From a virus, in IMG/VR virus record IMGVR_UViG_3300010354_000103, positions 1 to 58,168 of that record: a stretch of 58,168 bases of DNA, one strand, 5' to 3'. Positions 1 through 6,651 of the stretch are shown one piece after another (within the stretch, counting starts at the first letter, position 1; every line of letters begins with the position of its first letter). The notes under the pieces are model-generated. The model was not told where the DNA came from. It worked only from the letters and a program-made list of their open reading frames with translations, and made no database searches. The translations under genes were made by a program, and so were the position numbers.

Positions 1-4
1 GGTT

Positions 5-94
5 TTAGGTTTCATCATCTTGTAAAGAAATAAGTTTACCAGTTAAGATTGCTGCAGGAATACTGAGAATAAACCAAATAATAAGAAAAGTCAT
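5..94 (-). CDS. 29-aa single-span membrane peptide
   Basis: This very short ORF encodes 29 residues that are almost all hydrophobic (MTFLIIWFILSIPAAIL...), followed by a short polar acidic tail, so one membrane span is likely. Its ATG overlaps the stop of the preceding gene as ATGA. A strong ribosome-binding site, GGGAGGTGATTGA, lies directly upstream. The overlap and the site support translation despite the size. I recognise no family. By position it belongs to the early-type small-gene operon, and an action on the host membrane is only a guess. Confidence 0.6.
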   Translation of the reverse strand: MTFLIIWFILSIPAAILTGKLISLQDDET

Positions 95-306
95 TCAATC
101 ACCTCCCAGTGTGCGTCAGCTTTATCACCGAAACGATTAGTGCCAGTGCGAGTGCTGACCCAGAAGAAGTATTTGCGATTCTCAGCAGCGAGAAACAACT
201 CACCACCAGTATCCTGTTCTACAATACAGACAGGATTGCCTTCCATTGTGTTAGCAAGACGATTCTTTGCCTTACTACTCTTAGGTTTTACAGTGACTTT
301 CCTCAT
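91..306 (-). CDS. Hypothetical 71-aa early-type protein
   Basis: This is a small soluble protein with a basic start (MRKVTVKPKSSKAKNR) and a compact, mixed remainder ending in HWEVIE. I recognise no domain and assign no function. The ATG overlaps the stop of the upstream 46-aa gene (ATGA), and its own stop overlaps the ATG of the downstream 29-aa gene, so it is translationally coupled on both sides. The opposite-strand ORFs here are shadows. It is one of a run of about a dozen small genes at the left of the window. Confidence 0.75.
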   Translation of the reverse strand: MRKVTVKPKSSKAKNRLANTMEGNPVCIVEQDTGGELFLAAENRKYFFWVSTRTGTNRFGDKADAHWEVIE

Positions 307-443
307 GATTTTAGATGTTTGATCAGTTCGGGGAAGTTTGCTTTACCATGTAATAATACACCAGCAACCACACCCATGTCAAGCAGGAAAAGGATTACTA
401 AAAATAATATGACGTATAACTTATCCTTATCGCTCTTCTCCAT
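303..443 (-). CDS. 46-aa single-span membrane protein
   Basis: A 46-residue ORF has a charged N-terminus (MEKSDKDKL), one clear membrane segment (about residues 9-31, YVILFLVILFLLDMGVVAGVLL) and a short basic tail, suggesting an N-in small membrane protein. Its start overlaps the end of the upstream 90-aa gene by 17 nt in another frame. Its stop overlaps the ATG of the next gene as ATGA. I recognise no family. The overlaps and the composition argue that it is real. Confidence 0.65.
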   Translation of the reverse strand: MEKSDKDKLYVILFLVILFLLDMGVVAGVLLHGKANFPELIKHLKS

Positions 444-699
444 GATTCCAATTCCAAGTCGGTGCTAAAATATCAATATCAACAGCAAATTTATGAACAA
501 AAAATATCAAACCAAACAATCTTCCTTGTCCCATGTGTATTTGTAAATACGGTCCACATGGATAATCCATCCATCCTAATGATAGTTGTAACAAAGAAAA
601 ATTTTTAATTATTTTTGGATAATGCTTATTCGTGTTTAATAACTGAATAGACCAGTCATGTCCATAGTCAATTCTATGTGTCAGTTTGATTAGTTTCAT
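427..699 (-). CDS. Hypothetical 90-aa protein
   Basis: This small protein is rich in aromatic residues and has a hydrophobic central patch (GRLFGLIFFVHKFAVDI). I recognise no motif. It starts at an ATG preceded by AAAAAGAG and overlaps the end of the upstream 124-aa gene by 26 nt. Its 3' end overlaps the downstream membrane-peptide gene by 17 nt. The function is unknown. The tight overlaps are the main evidence that it is a gene in the same operon. Confidence 0.6.
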   Translation of the reverse strand: MKLIKLTHRIDYGHDWSIQLLNTNKHYPKIIKNFSLLQLSLGWMDYPCGPYLQIHMGQGRLFGLIFFVHKFAVDIDILAPTWNWNHGEER

Positions 700-1048
700 C
701 TCTTTTTATATCTGGGTGGGGGGCGTATAATGGTCCTTCATAATTACCAGCAAATTCACCTTTAATTTCTTCCCATGAATATGTTTTGACCTTACCAGTC
801 TCAACATCATTTGCCATTTGTAGAAGATACTCAAGAAACTCTTTATCATATACATCATCTTCATTCAAACTTGCCCAGAACCATTCAATACATTCTGTTT
901 CTGGGTCATCTTCTTTCATAAGAGCATAATTATCATAATTGGATGTCATCAAGTCAGTCCAAATACGAAATGTCATTCTCATACTCTGCCATCCTGTCAT
1001 CCAGCAATGACCAATCCAATATTCCCACCAGTTAAGTTTAGTTTTCAT
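674..1048 (-). CDS. Hypothetical 124-aa acidic protein
   Basis: I place the start at the ATG at 1048 (MKTKLNWWEYWIGHCW), not at the TTG nine codons earlier, because this ATG forms an ATGA overlap with the stop of the upstream 216-aa gene. The protein is tryptophan- and tyrosine-rich at the N-terminus and acidic in the middle (DDPETECIEWFWASLNEDD). No catalytic motif or membrane span is evident and I do not recognise the family. It is part of the leftward small-gene operon. Confidence 0.7.
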   Translation of the reverse strand: MKTKLNWWEYWIGHCWMTGWQSMRMTFRIWTDLMTSNYDNYALMKEDDPETECIEWFWASLNEDDVYDKEFLEYLLQMANDVETGKVKTYSWEEIKGEFAGNYEGPLYAPHPDIKRDETNQTDT

Positions 1049-1695
1049 AGATTTAAATATTTTTTTATTGGACAAGTACGATTTTCGAATAAACGTTTAT
1101 TCATTCCTTGAGACCCAACAATTTTGGGATCATTAGATACTCTTTGTTTGTGTATATTAGGTGGTATGTATTCATTTTTTATTAATTTAAATCCATCATT
1201 TAAATTATTACTATAAAATCTAACTCTGTACAGAGGATCTCCTTTTTCAATAATTACTGGTTTATTATTATCTACTATTTTTATAGCAACACTTATTGAT
1301 CTAGGATAATCAGCAAGATTCCACCATCCACCAATAACATACATGTTATTATTTAATGATGACATTGGATGATCTAACATTTCAAACCAAAGATTGTCAG
1401 CATCAGTCCAAAAATAATATAAAGGAAATTTTAATTGTATAATTGGATGATTTGATTCTAGTTCTGTAGCATCACTAATGACAACTGGAAAATGTTTTGG
1501 TATATCATATACAAGTTTCCCATTCTGTACGAATATAGAAAAATGTATGGGAGAATTAACGACGAACGTTCTATTAAATTTATGTTTCCAGACTGGACAC
1601 TCTTGGTATGTATGGTATTCTGTTTCTACTTCTCTTACAATATCATAACCATCAATTTCTGGTGGTTTTAATGGACAATAATGAACTTTAATCAT
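1045..1695 (-). CDS. Hypothetical 216-aa protein
   Basis: This mixed alpha/beta-looking soluble protein is the largest of the small-gene block. It has an aromatic-rich centre (FPLYYFWTDADNLWFEML) and a basic C-terminus (ENRTCPIKKYLNL). I see no recognisable active-site motif, signal peptide or membrane span. The ATG at 1695 overlaps the stop of the upstream 59-aa gene as TAATG, and its stop overlaps the next ATG. The function is unknown. Confidence 0.75.
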   Translation of the reverse strand: MIKVHYCPLKPPEIDGYDIVREVETEYHTYQECPVWKHKFNRTFVVNSPIHFSIFVQNGKLVYDIPKHFPVVISDATELESNHPIIQLKFPLYYFWTDADNLWFEMLDHPMSSLNNNMYVIGGWWNLADYPRSISVAIKIVDNNKPVIIEKGDPLYRVRFYSNNLNDGFKLIKNEYIPPNIHKQRVSNDPKIVGSQGMNKRLFENRTCPIKKYLNL

Positions 1696-1874
1696 TATAT
1701 AATTCCCATATATTTTAAGTATCTACGATACGCATGATATCGACCAAGTTTAGGCTGGTCTTTAACTCCCAACTGATGACAAATCTCACAATACATCAAA
1801 AACTCATACCATGGCGTAGTTGGGTCTAGCTCATGGTATGGGTAATCTTTAGAGTTTTCCACCGACTTTGCCAT
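1695..1874 (-). CDS. Hypothetical 59-aa protein with CxxC
   Basis: This 59-aa ORF begins MAKSVENSKDYPYHELDPT and contains a YCEIC pair followed by a basic tyrosine-rich tail (RYHAYRRYLKYMGII). The start at 1874 lies inside the end of the upstream 81-aa gene, and a GAGTAA motif lies about nine bases before it. The stop overlaps the ATG of the 216-aa gene as TAATG. The CxxC and a nearby His could bind metal, but there is only one pair. I recognise no family. Confidence 0.65.
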   Translation of the reverse strand: MAKSVENSKDYPYHELDPTTPWYEFLMYCEICHQLGVKDQPKLGRYHAYRRYLKYMGII

Positions 1875-2094
1875 CGTTCATTACTCTACTGGTTTCAGCA
1901 TCCCATCCTTCTTGTCTACCTTTTAGATAGAATCGTGTGCCATCAATACATTGTTGCTCAGTCATAGCAGTAACTAGTTCTTCACCGTCTTTTGCTGCAC
2001 TGTGCCACAAACCATATTTTGTTTTATATACACGGAAGGCATCATCATACCATTCGTGTTCTGCAATCTCAGGATGCTCGTTTTGGGGGTTCAT
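1849..2094 (-). CDS. Hypothetical 81-aa protein
   Basis: An 81-residue soluble acidic protein beginning MNPQNEHPEIAEHEWYDD. It looks like a compact alpha/beta domain but shows no motif I can name. The ATG at 2094 overlaps the stop of the upstream 108-aa membrane-protein frame (GAATGA). Its 3' end overlaps the start of the 59-aa gene by 26 nt. The function is unknown. Confidence 0.7.
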   Translation of the reverse strand: MNPQNEHPEIAEHEWYDDAFRVYKTKYGLWHSAAKDGEELVTAMTEQQCIDGTRFYLKGRQEGWDAETSRVMNDGKVGGKL

Positions 2095-2221
2095 TCAAAT
2101 TCTCCATTACGATTACTGATTTCTGCTGTGCTATATACGCCTTCAATTCGGGTGTTTCTTCCCATTCCCAGATTGTTCCATCCTTCTGAGTGTAAGACTT
2201 CTGAGTATTTTGGAGTTTCAT
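2069..2221 (-). CDS. Possible 50-aa protein overlapping membrane gene
   Basis: A 50-residue ORF (MKLQNTQKSYTQKDGTIWEWEETP...) lies in a different frame inside the 3' half of the 2091-2417 gene. It then runs 26 nt into the next gene. Its protein looks natural: polar, with a DGTIWEWEETPE core. The competing frame in this stretch is low in structure. A longer form could start at the ATG at 2251. No good ribosome-binding site is seen for either start. One of the two overlapping frames may be spurious here. Confidence 0.45.
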   Translation of the reverse strand: MKLQNTQKSYTQKDGTIWEWEETPELKAYIAQQKSVIVMENLNEPPKRAS

Positions 2222-2417
2222 AGATTTCAATGTTAATAGTTTGTTTGTCATTCCAGTGACGAATTACACCAGCGACAATAAAGCAGTTAGTGAGAAGATA
2301 AGTGATAAAAATTAATGTACGAACAATAGCAACTTGATCAGCTTCCTTGTCGTTTTTTCCTGCTTTTTGTCCCAGTGCCTTTGCCCACCAGCGCCACACC
2401 ATTCGTGGATACTTCAT
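2091..2417 (-). CDS. Small membrane protein, 108 aa
   Basis: The ATG at 2417 (MKYPRMVWRWWAKALGQKAG) is preferred over a TTG ten codons upstream. The N-terminus is basic and tryptophan-rich. It is followed by an acidic turn and one or two membrane spans at about residues 30-52 (VAIVRTLIFITYLLTNCFIVAGVI). The polar C-terminal half shares DNA with another reading frame (2069-2221). The stop overlaps the next gene's ATG as ATGA, which supports this frame to the end. I recognise a small cyanophage-type membrane protein of unknown role. Confidence 0.65.
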   Translation of the reverse strand: MKYPRMVWRWWAKALGQKAGKNDKEADQVAIVRTLIFITYLLTNCFIVAGVIRHWNDKQTINIEIYETPKYSEVLHSEGWNNLGMGRNTRIEGVYSTAEISNRNGEFE

Positions 2418-2553
2418 AATTTTTAGGATTAAGATTTTCTCGTTCAATAAGTTTATTCAAATGATCTTCATGCTTAAACCAACATACCCTATTTTCGTTT
2501 TTAATATCTAGTCGAATTGGAAAAGACTCGTGTGGAAATTTAGAATTAGTCAC
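2338..2553 (-). CDS. Hypothetical 71-aa protein, GTG start
   Basis: The ORF starts with GTG at 2553, six bases after a GGAG in the sequence AATGGAGAGCAAGTG. That start overlaps the last codons of the upstream 61-aa gene. The protein begins MTNSKFPHESFPIRLDIKNE, has a core with CWFKHEDHL, and ends in a very basic tail (TKSRKKRQGS). The last 80 nt overlap the start of the membrane-protein gene in another frame. No domain is recognised. Confidence 0.6.
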   Translation of the reverse strand: MTNSKFPHESFPIRLDIKNENRVCWFKHEDHLNKLIERENLNPKNYEVSTNGVALVGKGTGTKSRKKRQGS

Positions 2554-2731
2554 TTGCTCTCCATTGTGAAACTTTAGTACGAACAGTTTGAAACTCTTCT
2601 ACATGCTGAAGAATACGATGAGCTGCTTCTTTTGCAGTCTCTTGATCATCTTCATTCCAACTGGAAATTTCAGTCCACACATAGTAGATTTCATCAACAA
2701 TAGAATCAATCAGTTTGTCGTAATGAGTCAT
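2546..2731 (-). CDS. Hypothetical 61-aa helical protein
   Basis: A short, acidic and probably all-helical protein (MTHYDKLIDSIVDEIYYVW...). It overlaps the end of the upstream 84-aa membrane gene by 26 nt and the GTG start of the next gene by 8 nt. There is no metal-binding or catalytic motif and the function is unknown. Its regular amphipathic spacing and the gene packing make it a credible gene. Confidence 0.65.
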   Translation of the reverse strand: MTHYDKLIDSIVDEIYYVWTEISSWNEDDQETAKEAAHRILQHVEEFQTVRTKVSQWRASD

Positions 2732-2960
2732 TTTGTAGTTCTTTTTGTAATTGACTTGCCATTCTATTAATTTTTCTTTCCATTATCCATGCCGCTATTT
2801 TATTATTTGGATGATAAGCAGCAAGATAATAAAATCGTTTAATATTGACAACTACCATTTTTCCCATCAATTCAATAAATTTGCCAACATTAGGATCCAC
2901 CACAATCATGTATGCTAATACAGCAAAAATAATAAAGATGGCATAGTAGTATGTTGTCAT
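2706..2960 (-). CDS. 84-aa membrane-anchored protein
   Basis: I start this gene at the ATG at 2960, which forms an ATGA overlap with the stop of the upstream 62-aa gene. An in-frame TTG at 2975 is less likely. The product begins MTTYYYAIFIIFAVLAYMIVV, a strong N-terminal membrane anchor. An amphipathic, basic helical remainder follows (NKIAAWIMERKINRMASQL). It could be a small inner-membrane protein. No family is recognised. Confidence 0.65.
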   Translation of the reverse strand: MTTYYYAIFIIFAVLAYMIVVDPNVGKFIELMGKMVVVNIKRFYYLAAYHPNNKIAAWIMERKINRMASQLQKELQNDSLRQTD

Positions 2961-3145
2961 TCTTCTAATTCCCAATCATCTTTTTCTTTTTTACGAAGTT
3001 TTTTAAGTTCTTTCATCATAGTTTTAATTTCTTGATAAGCATCTTCAGGATTCATCCTGTTAGTGATTTCAAGACCTATGACATATTGAACTTTATCTCC
3101 AAAGCGAGCAAGTGCTCGCTCAAAAGCAGTTAAATCTTCATACAT
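2957..3145 (-). CDS. Hypothetical 62-aa helical protein
   Basis: A 62-residue charged helical protein (MYEDLTAFERALARFGDKVQ...) with a lysine/glutamate-rich C-terminal helix (MKELKKLRKKEKDDWELEE) that could form a coiled coil. It begins 3 nt downstream of the adenine methylase stop and its own stop overlaps the next ATG (ATGA). This looks like a conserved small cyanophage protein, but I assign no function. Confidence 0.7.
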   Translation of the reverse strand: MYEDLTAFERALARFGDKVQYVIGLEITNRMNPEDAYQEIKTMMKELKKLRKKEKDDWELEE

Positions 3146-3147
3146 AT

Positions 3148-3993
3148 TTAGACCTCAACTAGAAACGATTCTAGCACGGATTTTGGTTTTTGTGTCGGAT
3201 GTTTGGGATGCTTGACAATCACCAACTCAGTTTTTTCGTACCGTTTGGTGCCAGACATTTGATAAGGAAATGTTAAATACCTAAATTCAGTCCATCCCTG
3301 GTACAATTCACGAACAGCATCACTGTTGTCATAAGACATCACGAACCCACCTTTATGATGCTTCAAGGTATCACAAAACTGTTCATGATCAAATGATTTG
3401 TGGAGAGCACCATCTTTGCCATAATAGTGGCTAACAGTCTCATAATATGGAGGATCCAGGTATAAAAAGTCATTTTCGTGCTTCGGGATGGTGTCGAAGC
3501 AACTGCCGTAGGCAAACGACAGGTTGGGGTTGTGAAAATTCCTAAGTTTATCGATTCCAGCAATTCTGAACTCTGCTCTAGATTTAACAGTGGAACATCC
3601 GATCTTACCTGAGTACGAACCCTTAATTGCAATGTAAAATGACCATGCTCGGGTGAACTTATCCTCACTATCTAACAACGGAAGGAAAGATTTGTAGTGA
3701 TCGCTATCAATCAAGGGGAAGTGCTTGGTAACCTCGTCAGCGATGCCAGGAGCGCCTCCAGCGGTCACAATCTCCCAGAAGTCGGCAAGGGGTCGAAAGA
3801 TGTCATATGCCTGTACCTTGACGCCCTGAGACGCCAGCAGCATCTCTGTGGATCCTCCTCCCATGAATGGAGACACGATCTCAGTGATGCCAGGATTCAC
3901 ATCACGAATGATCTGAATTAGATCTTTTTTCATCCTGTTCTTACCACCAGCGTAGCGATACAGGGAATGGTCAGTTAGTTTAGATGAGGCCAT
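3148..3993 (-). CDS. dam: DNA adenine methyltransferase, Dam/D12 class
   Basis: This is a 281-residue SAM-dependent N6-adenine methyltransferase of the D12 (T4 Dam/MboI) class. The order of motifs fits the family: YAGGKNRM near residues 14-21, PFMGGGSTE at 42-50 (SAM-binding FxGxGs type) and the catalytic DPPYY at 180-184. The length is close to T4 Dam (about 259). The likely target is a short GATC-like site, but specificity cannot be read from sequence. It overlaps the HNH gene by 19 nt and is the last member of a helicase-HNH-methylase unit. The role could be self-marking against a host or phage nuclease. Confidence 0.9.
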   Translation of the reverse strand: MASSKLTDHSLYRYAGGKNRMKKDLIQIIRDVNPGITEIVSPFMGGGSTEMLLASQGVKVQAYDIFRPLADFWEIVTAGGAPGIADEVTKHFPLIDSDHYKSFLPLLDSEDKFTRAWSFYIAIKGSYSGKIGCSTVKSRAEFRIAGIDKLRNFHNPNLSFAYGSCFDTIPKHENDFLYLDPPYYETVSHYYGKDGALHKSFDHEQFCDTLKHHKGGFVMSYDNSDAVRELYQGWTEFRYLTFPYQMSGTKRYEKTELVIVKHPKHPTQKPKSVLESFLVEV

Positions 3994-4964
3994 GAATAGT
4001 TGTTACGAGTGACGTTACGGATGAACTTTTCTCTATTATAACCTGGATAGATGTGATTTGACAACTCTATGATCTCTGTGTTAAGAAGGGCATAGACATC
4101 ACGTTGAATCTTTCCATTCAAATAAGTGCTACGAAAGAGTCTGGCAGATTCGTAGATCTCCCGTGCTAGATCAGGATCACCAAACAAATATTCAGCAGCA
4201 ATAGTGCTCAGAATATCCACATAATTACCTTGTGTACCGCCAGCACGATCCTGTCCCGTTTTCACATGAATACGAAACTCACTAAGAGATGACATACCAA
4301 TATTTCTCCACACATATTTGTCGTACTTTGTAGTTGAACGTGTTTCCCAATATGTTCGTAGTTCGTCATCTTCCATAGAAAGAATCACAGATTTCTTTTT
4401 GTGACCTCGTTTCACAGCATCTTTCATATCCTTATACCATTTGGTATACTCACGTTCTCCCATATCATATCGATATTGGCAACGTTCCAAAAAGTTTTCA
4501 ACAGATTGCTTTTTATTTTCATTCACATTAGCTAGTACCAGCACCATATTATCTGGTCGATCTCCACCATTAGGATCAATATGTTCCACCTGAAAATCTA
4601 AAATATGGTAGGGACCATCACCTGTGTAAGCACAACAACGATCTTGGTTTAGATACATTTGAGTAATGAAAATGCCCCTAGAATTGGTAGGATTGACGCC
4701 AGGAGCATCAATAGATTGAATTTCTGGATTCCAGTAACCCTGCCTCAACTGCTGACCAGATTTACGAATATCTGCTCGCTCATCAGTCCTAAAGGTAGAA
4801 TACGCCTGCTGTGCTGATCCCCAACTGAAATCGTGGATTTTTGCTTGTTTGATAATTTCACTGGCAGGACCAGCGAGAATATGCTTACGAGCAACGACAC
4901 CTTCCAACTGTTTGTATGTCAACAGTTGGTCTTTGTAGTCAATTTTACGGGTGAGTTTAGTCAT
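3975..4964 (-). CDS. Putative HNH endonuclease
   Basis: The 329-residue protein has an HNH-like core at about residues 110-151: CCAYTG, then VEHIDPNGGD with His128 and Asp130, then DNMVLVLANVNENK with the expected asparagines. That matches the beta-beta-alpha-metal nuclease pattern. The N-terminal 100 residues and the C-terminal half are not recognised and may bind DNA or partner proteins. The start ATG overlaps the helicase stop (ATGA), so it is coupled to the helicase, and its end overlaps the methylase. It could be the cleaving subunit of a restriction-like system or a stand-alone nuclease. HNH is my reading, and activity is not shown. Confidence 0.65.
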   Translation of the reverse strand: MTKLTRKIDYKDQLLTYKQLEGVVARKHILAGPASEIIKQAKIHDFSWGSAQQAYSTFRTDERADIRKSGQQLRQGYWNPEIQSIDAPGVNPTNSRGIFITQMYLNQDRCCAYTGDGPYHILDFQVEHIDPNGGDRPDNMVLVLANVNENKKQSVENFLERCQYRYDMGEREYTKWYKDMKDAVKRGHKKKSVILSMEDDELRTYWETRSTTKYDKYVWRNIGMSSLSEFRIHVKTGQDRAGGTQGNYVDILSTIAAEYLFGDPDLAREIYESARLFRSTYLNGKIQRDVYALLNTEIIELSNHIYPGYNREKFIRNVTRNNYSWPHLN

Positions 4965-6199
4965 CGGTTAACAACAGAAATAGCGGGTTTGCCTTGAACG
5001 AAAATAGTATCAACCAGATTCTGGAGACGTTGAATAGTACGCTGACCGTAGTTCTTGAAGACAGGAACAGTCACGAAACCAGTGGGTTTACGATACATGG
5101 AGAAGTTGCCAGCAGCAATCTTACCACTGGAGAGGTCAGCAGCGTCATCTTTGTTAAGACGGATAACCCTACCGATAGTCTGTGCCATCTCGATCACATC
5201 GAGAGTACGAAGAAGAATGGTGTGGGTGAGACCATGAACGTTGATACCCTCAGCAAGAATGCTATAGTGGAAAATTACAAATTTACGATTAGGATCTTTG
5301 CCCCACAGATTAAAAGTGTCAAAGAATACCTCACGATCAACCTTGTCACTGTTGACCCAAGCACCATACTTGCTAGTGATGTGAAGAACATCAAATCCAC
5401 GATCTTGCAGATCTTGAATAGCAGTAGTTTGAGACAACAGATTCCACATAACCTTGCTGCTAGGAACTGCCACAAGAATCTTGTGATTGACATCAGCATC
5501 CATCTCGTCAATCATGTTGATGAGAGTGACGTGATCAGTGTTACAAGCAAGATCACCCTTGAGACGTTCGTAGTCAACGATATAAGGGACAACAGTGGGA
5601 GGAAGGATATAACCTTGCTCAACCATTTCTGGGGCAGGAACATCACAGATTACTTTACCATACACATCGGCATCATTCATGCCAGGTTTAGCAAAGGTAT
5701 TAGAATGCTTGGGGGTAGCAGTAAAGAAGTAACAACGATCAGCAGCGGCAGAAAAGTATTCTGTGGCAGGAAAGAAGTTACGTTTTACAGAATTGTGTGC
5801 CTCATCGAAGTAGATAGTGTGGACATCTACACCAGACTGCTGTACCCGAGAGAGGGAGTTATAAGTTGTGAAAATCAGTTTGTTGTAGGAGTTATGACTC
5901 TCCACCCACTGATTAATGACATTAGGACGAGTCGTGCTGAAGTGATGAGTTTCACCACTGTGAACATGAAGAACCGAAGCATTAGTAATATGCTCAAGAA
6001 ATTCAGCAGACAGTTGCTCAGCAAGCAAAATGCGGGGAGCAACCACGACAATAGTGGCAGCATTCACCGTATCAAAGATACGCTTACAGTCAAAAATCAT
6101 GGTGGGAGTCTTACCAGCACCAGTGGGCATGACAAGTTGACCAATGTTATGCTGCTCCATAGCAGCACAACCACGCTGTTGATGGGGTCGAAGCAACAT
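4961..6199 (-). CDS. SF2 DEAH-box helicase, ResIII-like
   Basis: This is a 412-residue superfamily 2 helicase core. PTGAGKT (residues 25-31, Walker A), DEAH (132-135, Walker B), TATP (160-163, motif III) and QTIGRVIR near residue 350 (motif VI) are all present. The start is placed at the ATG at 6199, because the upstream in-frame TTG would lie inside a terminator hairpin. The protein lacks the T4 UvsW N-terminal domain, so it resembles the motor part of type I/III restriction or ResIII-type proteins more than UvsW. It is first in a unit with HNH and Dam genes. A long opposite-strand ORF here is a shadow. Confidence 0.85.
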   Translation of the reverse strand: MLLRPHQQRGCAAMEQHNIGQLVMPTGAGKTPTMIFDCKRIFDTVNAATIVVVAPRILLAEQLSAEFLEHITNASVLHVHSGETHHFSTTRPNVINQWVESHNSYNKLIFTTYNSLSRVQQSGVDVHTIYFDEAHNSVKRNFFPATEYFSAAADRCYFFTATPKHSNTFAKPGMNDADVYGKVICDVPAPEMVEQGYILPPTVVPYIVDYERLKGDLACNTDHVTLINMIDEMDADVNHKILVAVPSSKVMWNLLSQTTAIQDLQDRGFDVLHITSKYGAWVNSDKVDREVFFDTFNLWGKDPNRKFVIFHYSILAEGINVHGLTHTILLRTLDVIEMAQTIGRVIRLNKDDAADLSSGKIAAGNFSMYRKPTGFVTVPVFKNYGQRTIQRLQNLVDTIFVQGKPAISVVNR

Positions 6200-6224
6200 A
6201 AAGAATACGAATTTCAATACACAT

Positions 6225-6253
6225 AGTATGGCATAAAAAAAGGGGTCAGTCAA
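6225..6253 (-). promoter_or_regulatory. sigma70-type promoter for helicase unit
   Basis: On the minus strand TTGACT (6248-6253) and CATACT (6225-6230) are separated by exactly 17 bp, close to the bacterial TTGACA/TATAAT consensus. The box lies 26 bp upstream of the helicase ATG. The six -35 bases are exactly the loop of the terminator hairpin that ends the fibre operon. The -10 is only 4/6, so strength is uncertain. Confidence 0.55.
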
Positions 6254-6260
6254 GACCCCT
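6234..6260 (-). terminator. Rho-independent terminator of the fibre operon
   Basis: The minus-strand sequence forms a 7-bp stem, AGGGGTC/GACCCCT (6254-6260 with 6241-6247), with a 6-nt loop, followed directly by seven T residues. It lies 7 bp past the stop of the last gene in the leftward fibre operon and just before the helicase gene. Confidence 0.85.
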
Positions 6261-6267
6261 GTGACAG

Positions 6268-6651
6268 TTATTCAACTGGTTGTGGTGACGGTATCAAATA
6301 TGAATATCCGTTTAAAGAATCATTAGCATATGCCAAACATCCACTACTAAAAATAAAAAACTGAACAAAATAGTCTGGATCTCCACTTTTATTTTGAGGA
6401 AAATTTTCTAATCCAAACTGATAAGCATCTTCTTCACTATCAAATTCTAAGAATGTAAATTCATTATACATGAATTTATCAAAGAAATCAACTCTATCAG
6501 AATCAAAATTAGATTTATAAACTGAGTAAATCTGATTTAGTTTTTCGGCATCCTCAGCAGCATCTGGACCTGTGGTTCTAATAATCATCACAGTTGTATC
6601 CAATCTTTCTGTGACATTCATAATAAATTCAATAAAATCTCTTGCTATCAT
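6268..6651 (-). CDS. Hypothetical 127-aa protein, end of fibre operon
   Basis: An acidic soluble protein beginning MIARDFIEFIMNVTERLD. It has no recognisable motif. Its ATG overlaps the stop of the putative tail-fibre chaperone as TAATG and it is followed by the operon terminator, so it is the last gene of the fibre transcription unit. By position it may help fibre folding or attachment, but nothing in the sequence shows this. A SEEDAYQFGLENF stretch resembles small alpha/beta domains that cannot be named. Confidence 0.7.
   Translation of the reverse strand: MIARDFIEFIMNVTERLDTTVMIIRTTGPDAAEDAEKLNQIYSVYKSNFDSDRVDFFDKFMYNEFTFLEFDSEEDAYQFGLENFPQNKSGDPDYFVQFFIFSSGCLAYANDSLNGYSYLIPSPQPVE

Noticed and set aside
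1046-1075. TTG-extended start of the 124-aa gene
   Set aside because: The ATG at 1048 forms an ATGA overlap with the upstream stop, and the TTG has no ribosome-binding site.
4994-6226. 410-codon plus-strand ORF opposite the helicase
   Set aside because: It lies wholly antisense to a gene with all SF2 motifs, its translation shows no domain, and it lacks operon context. It is a shadow ORF.
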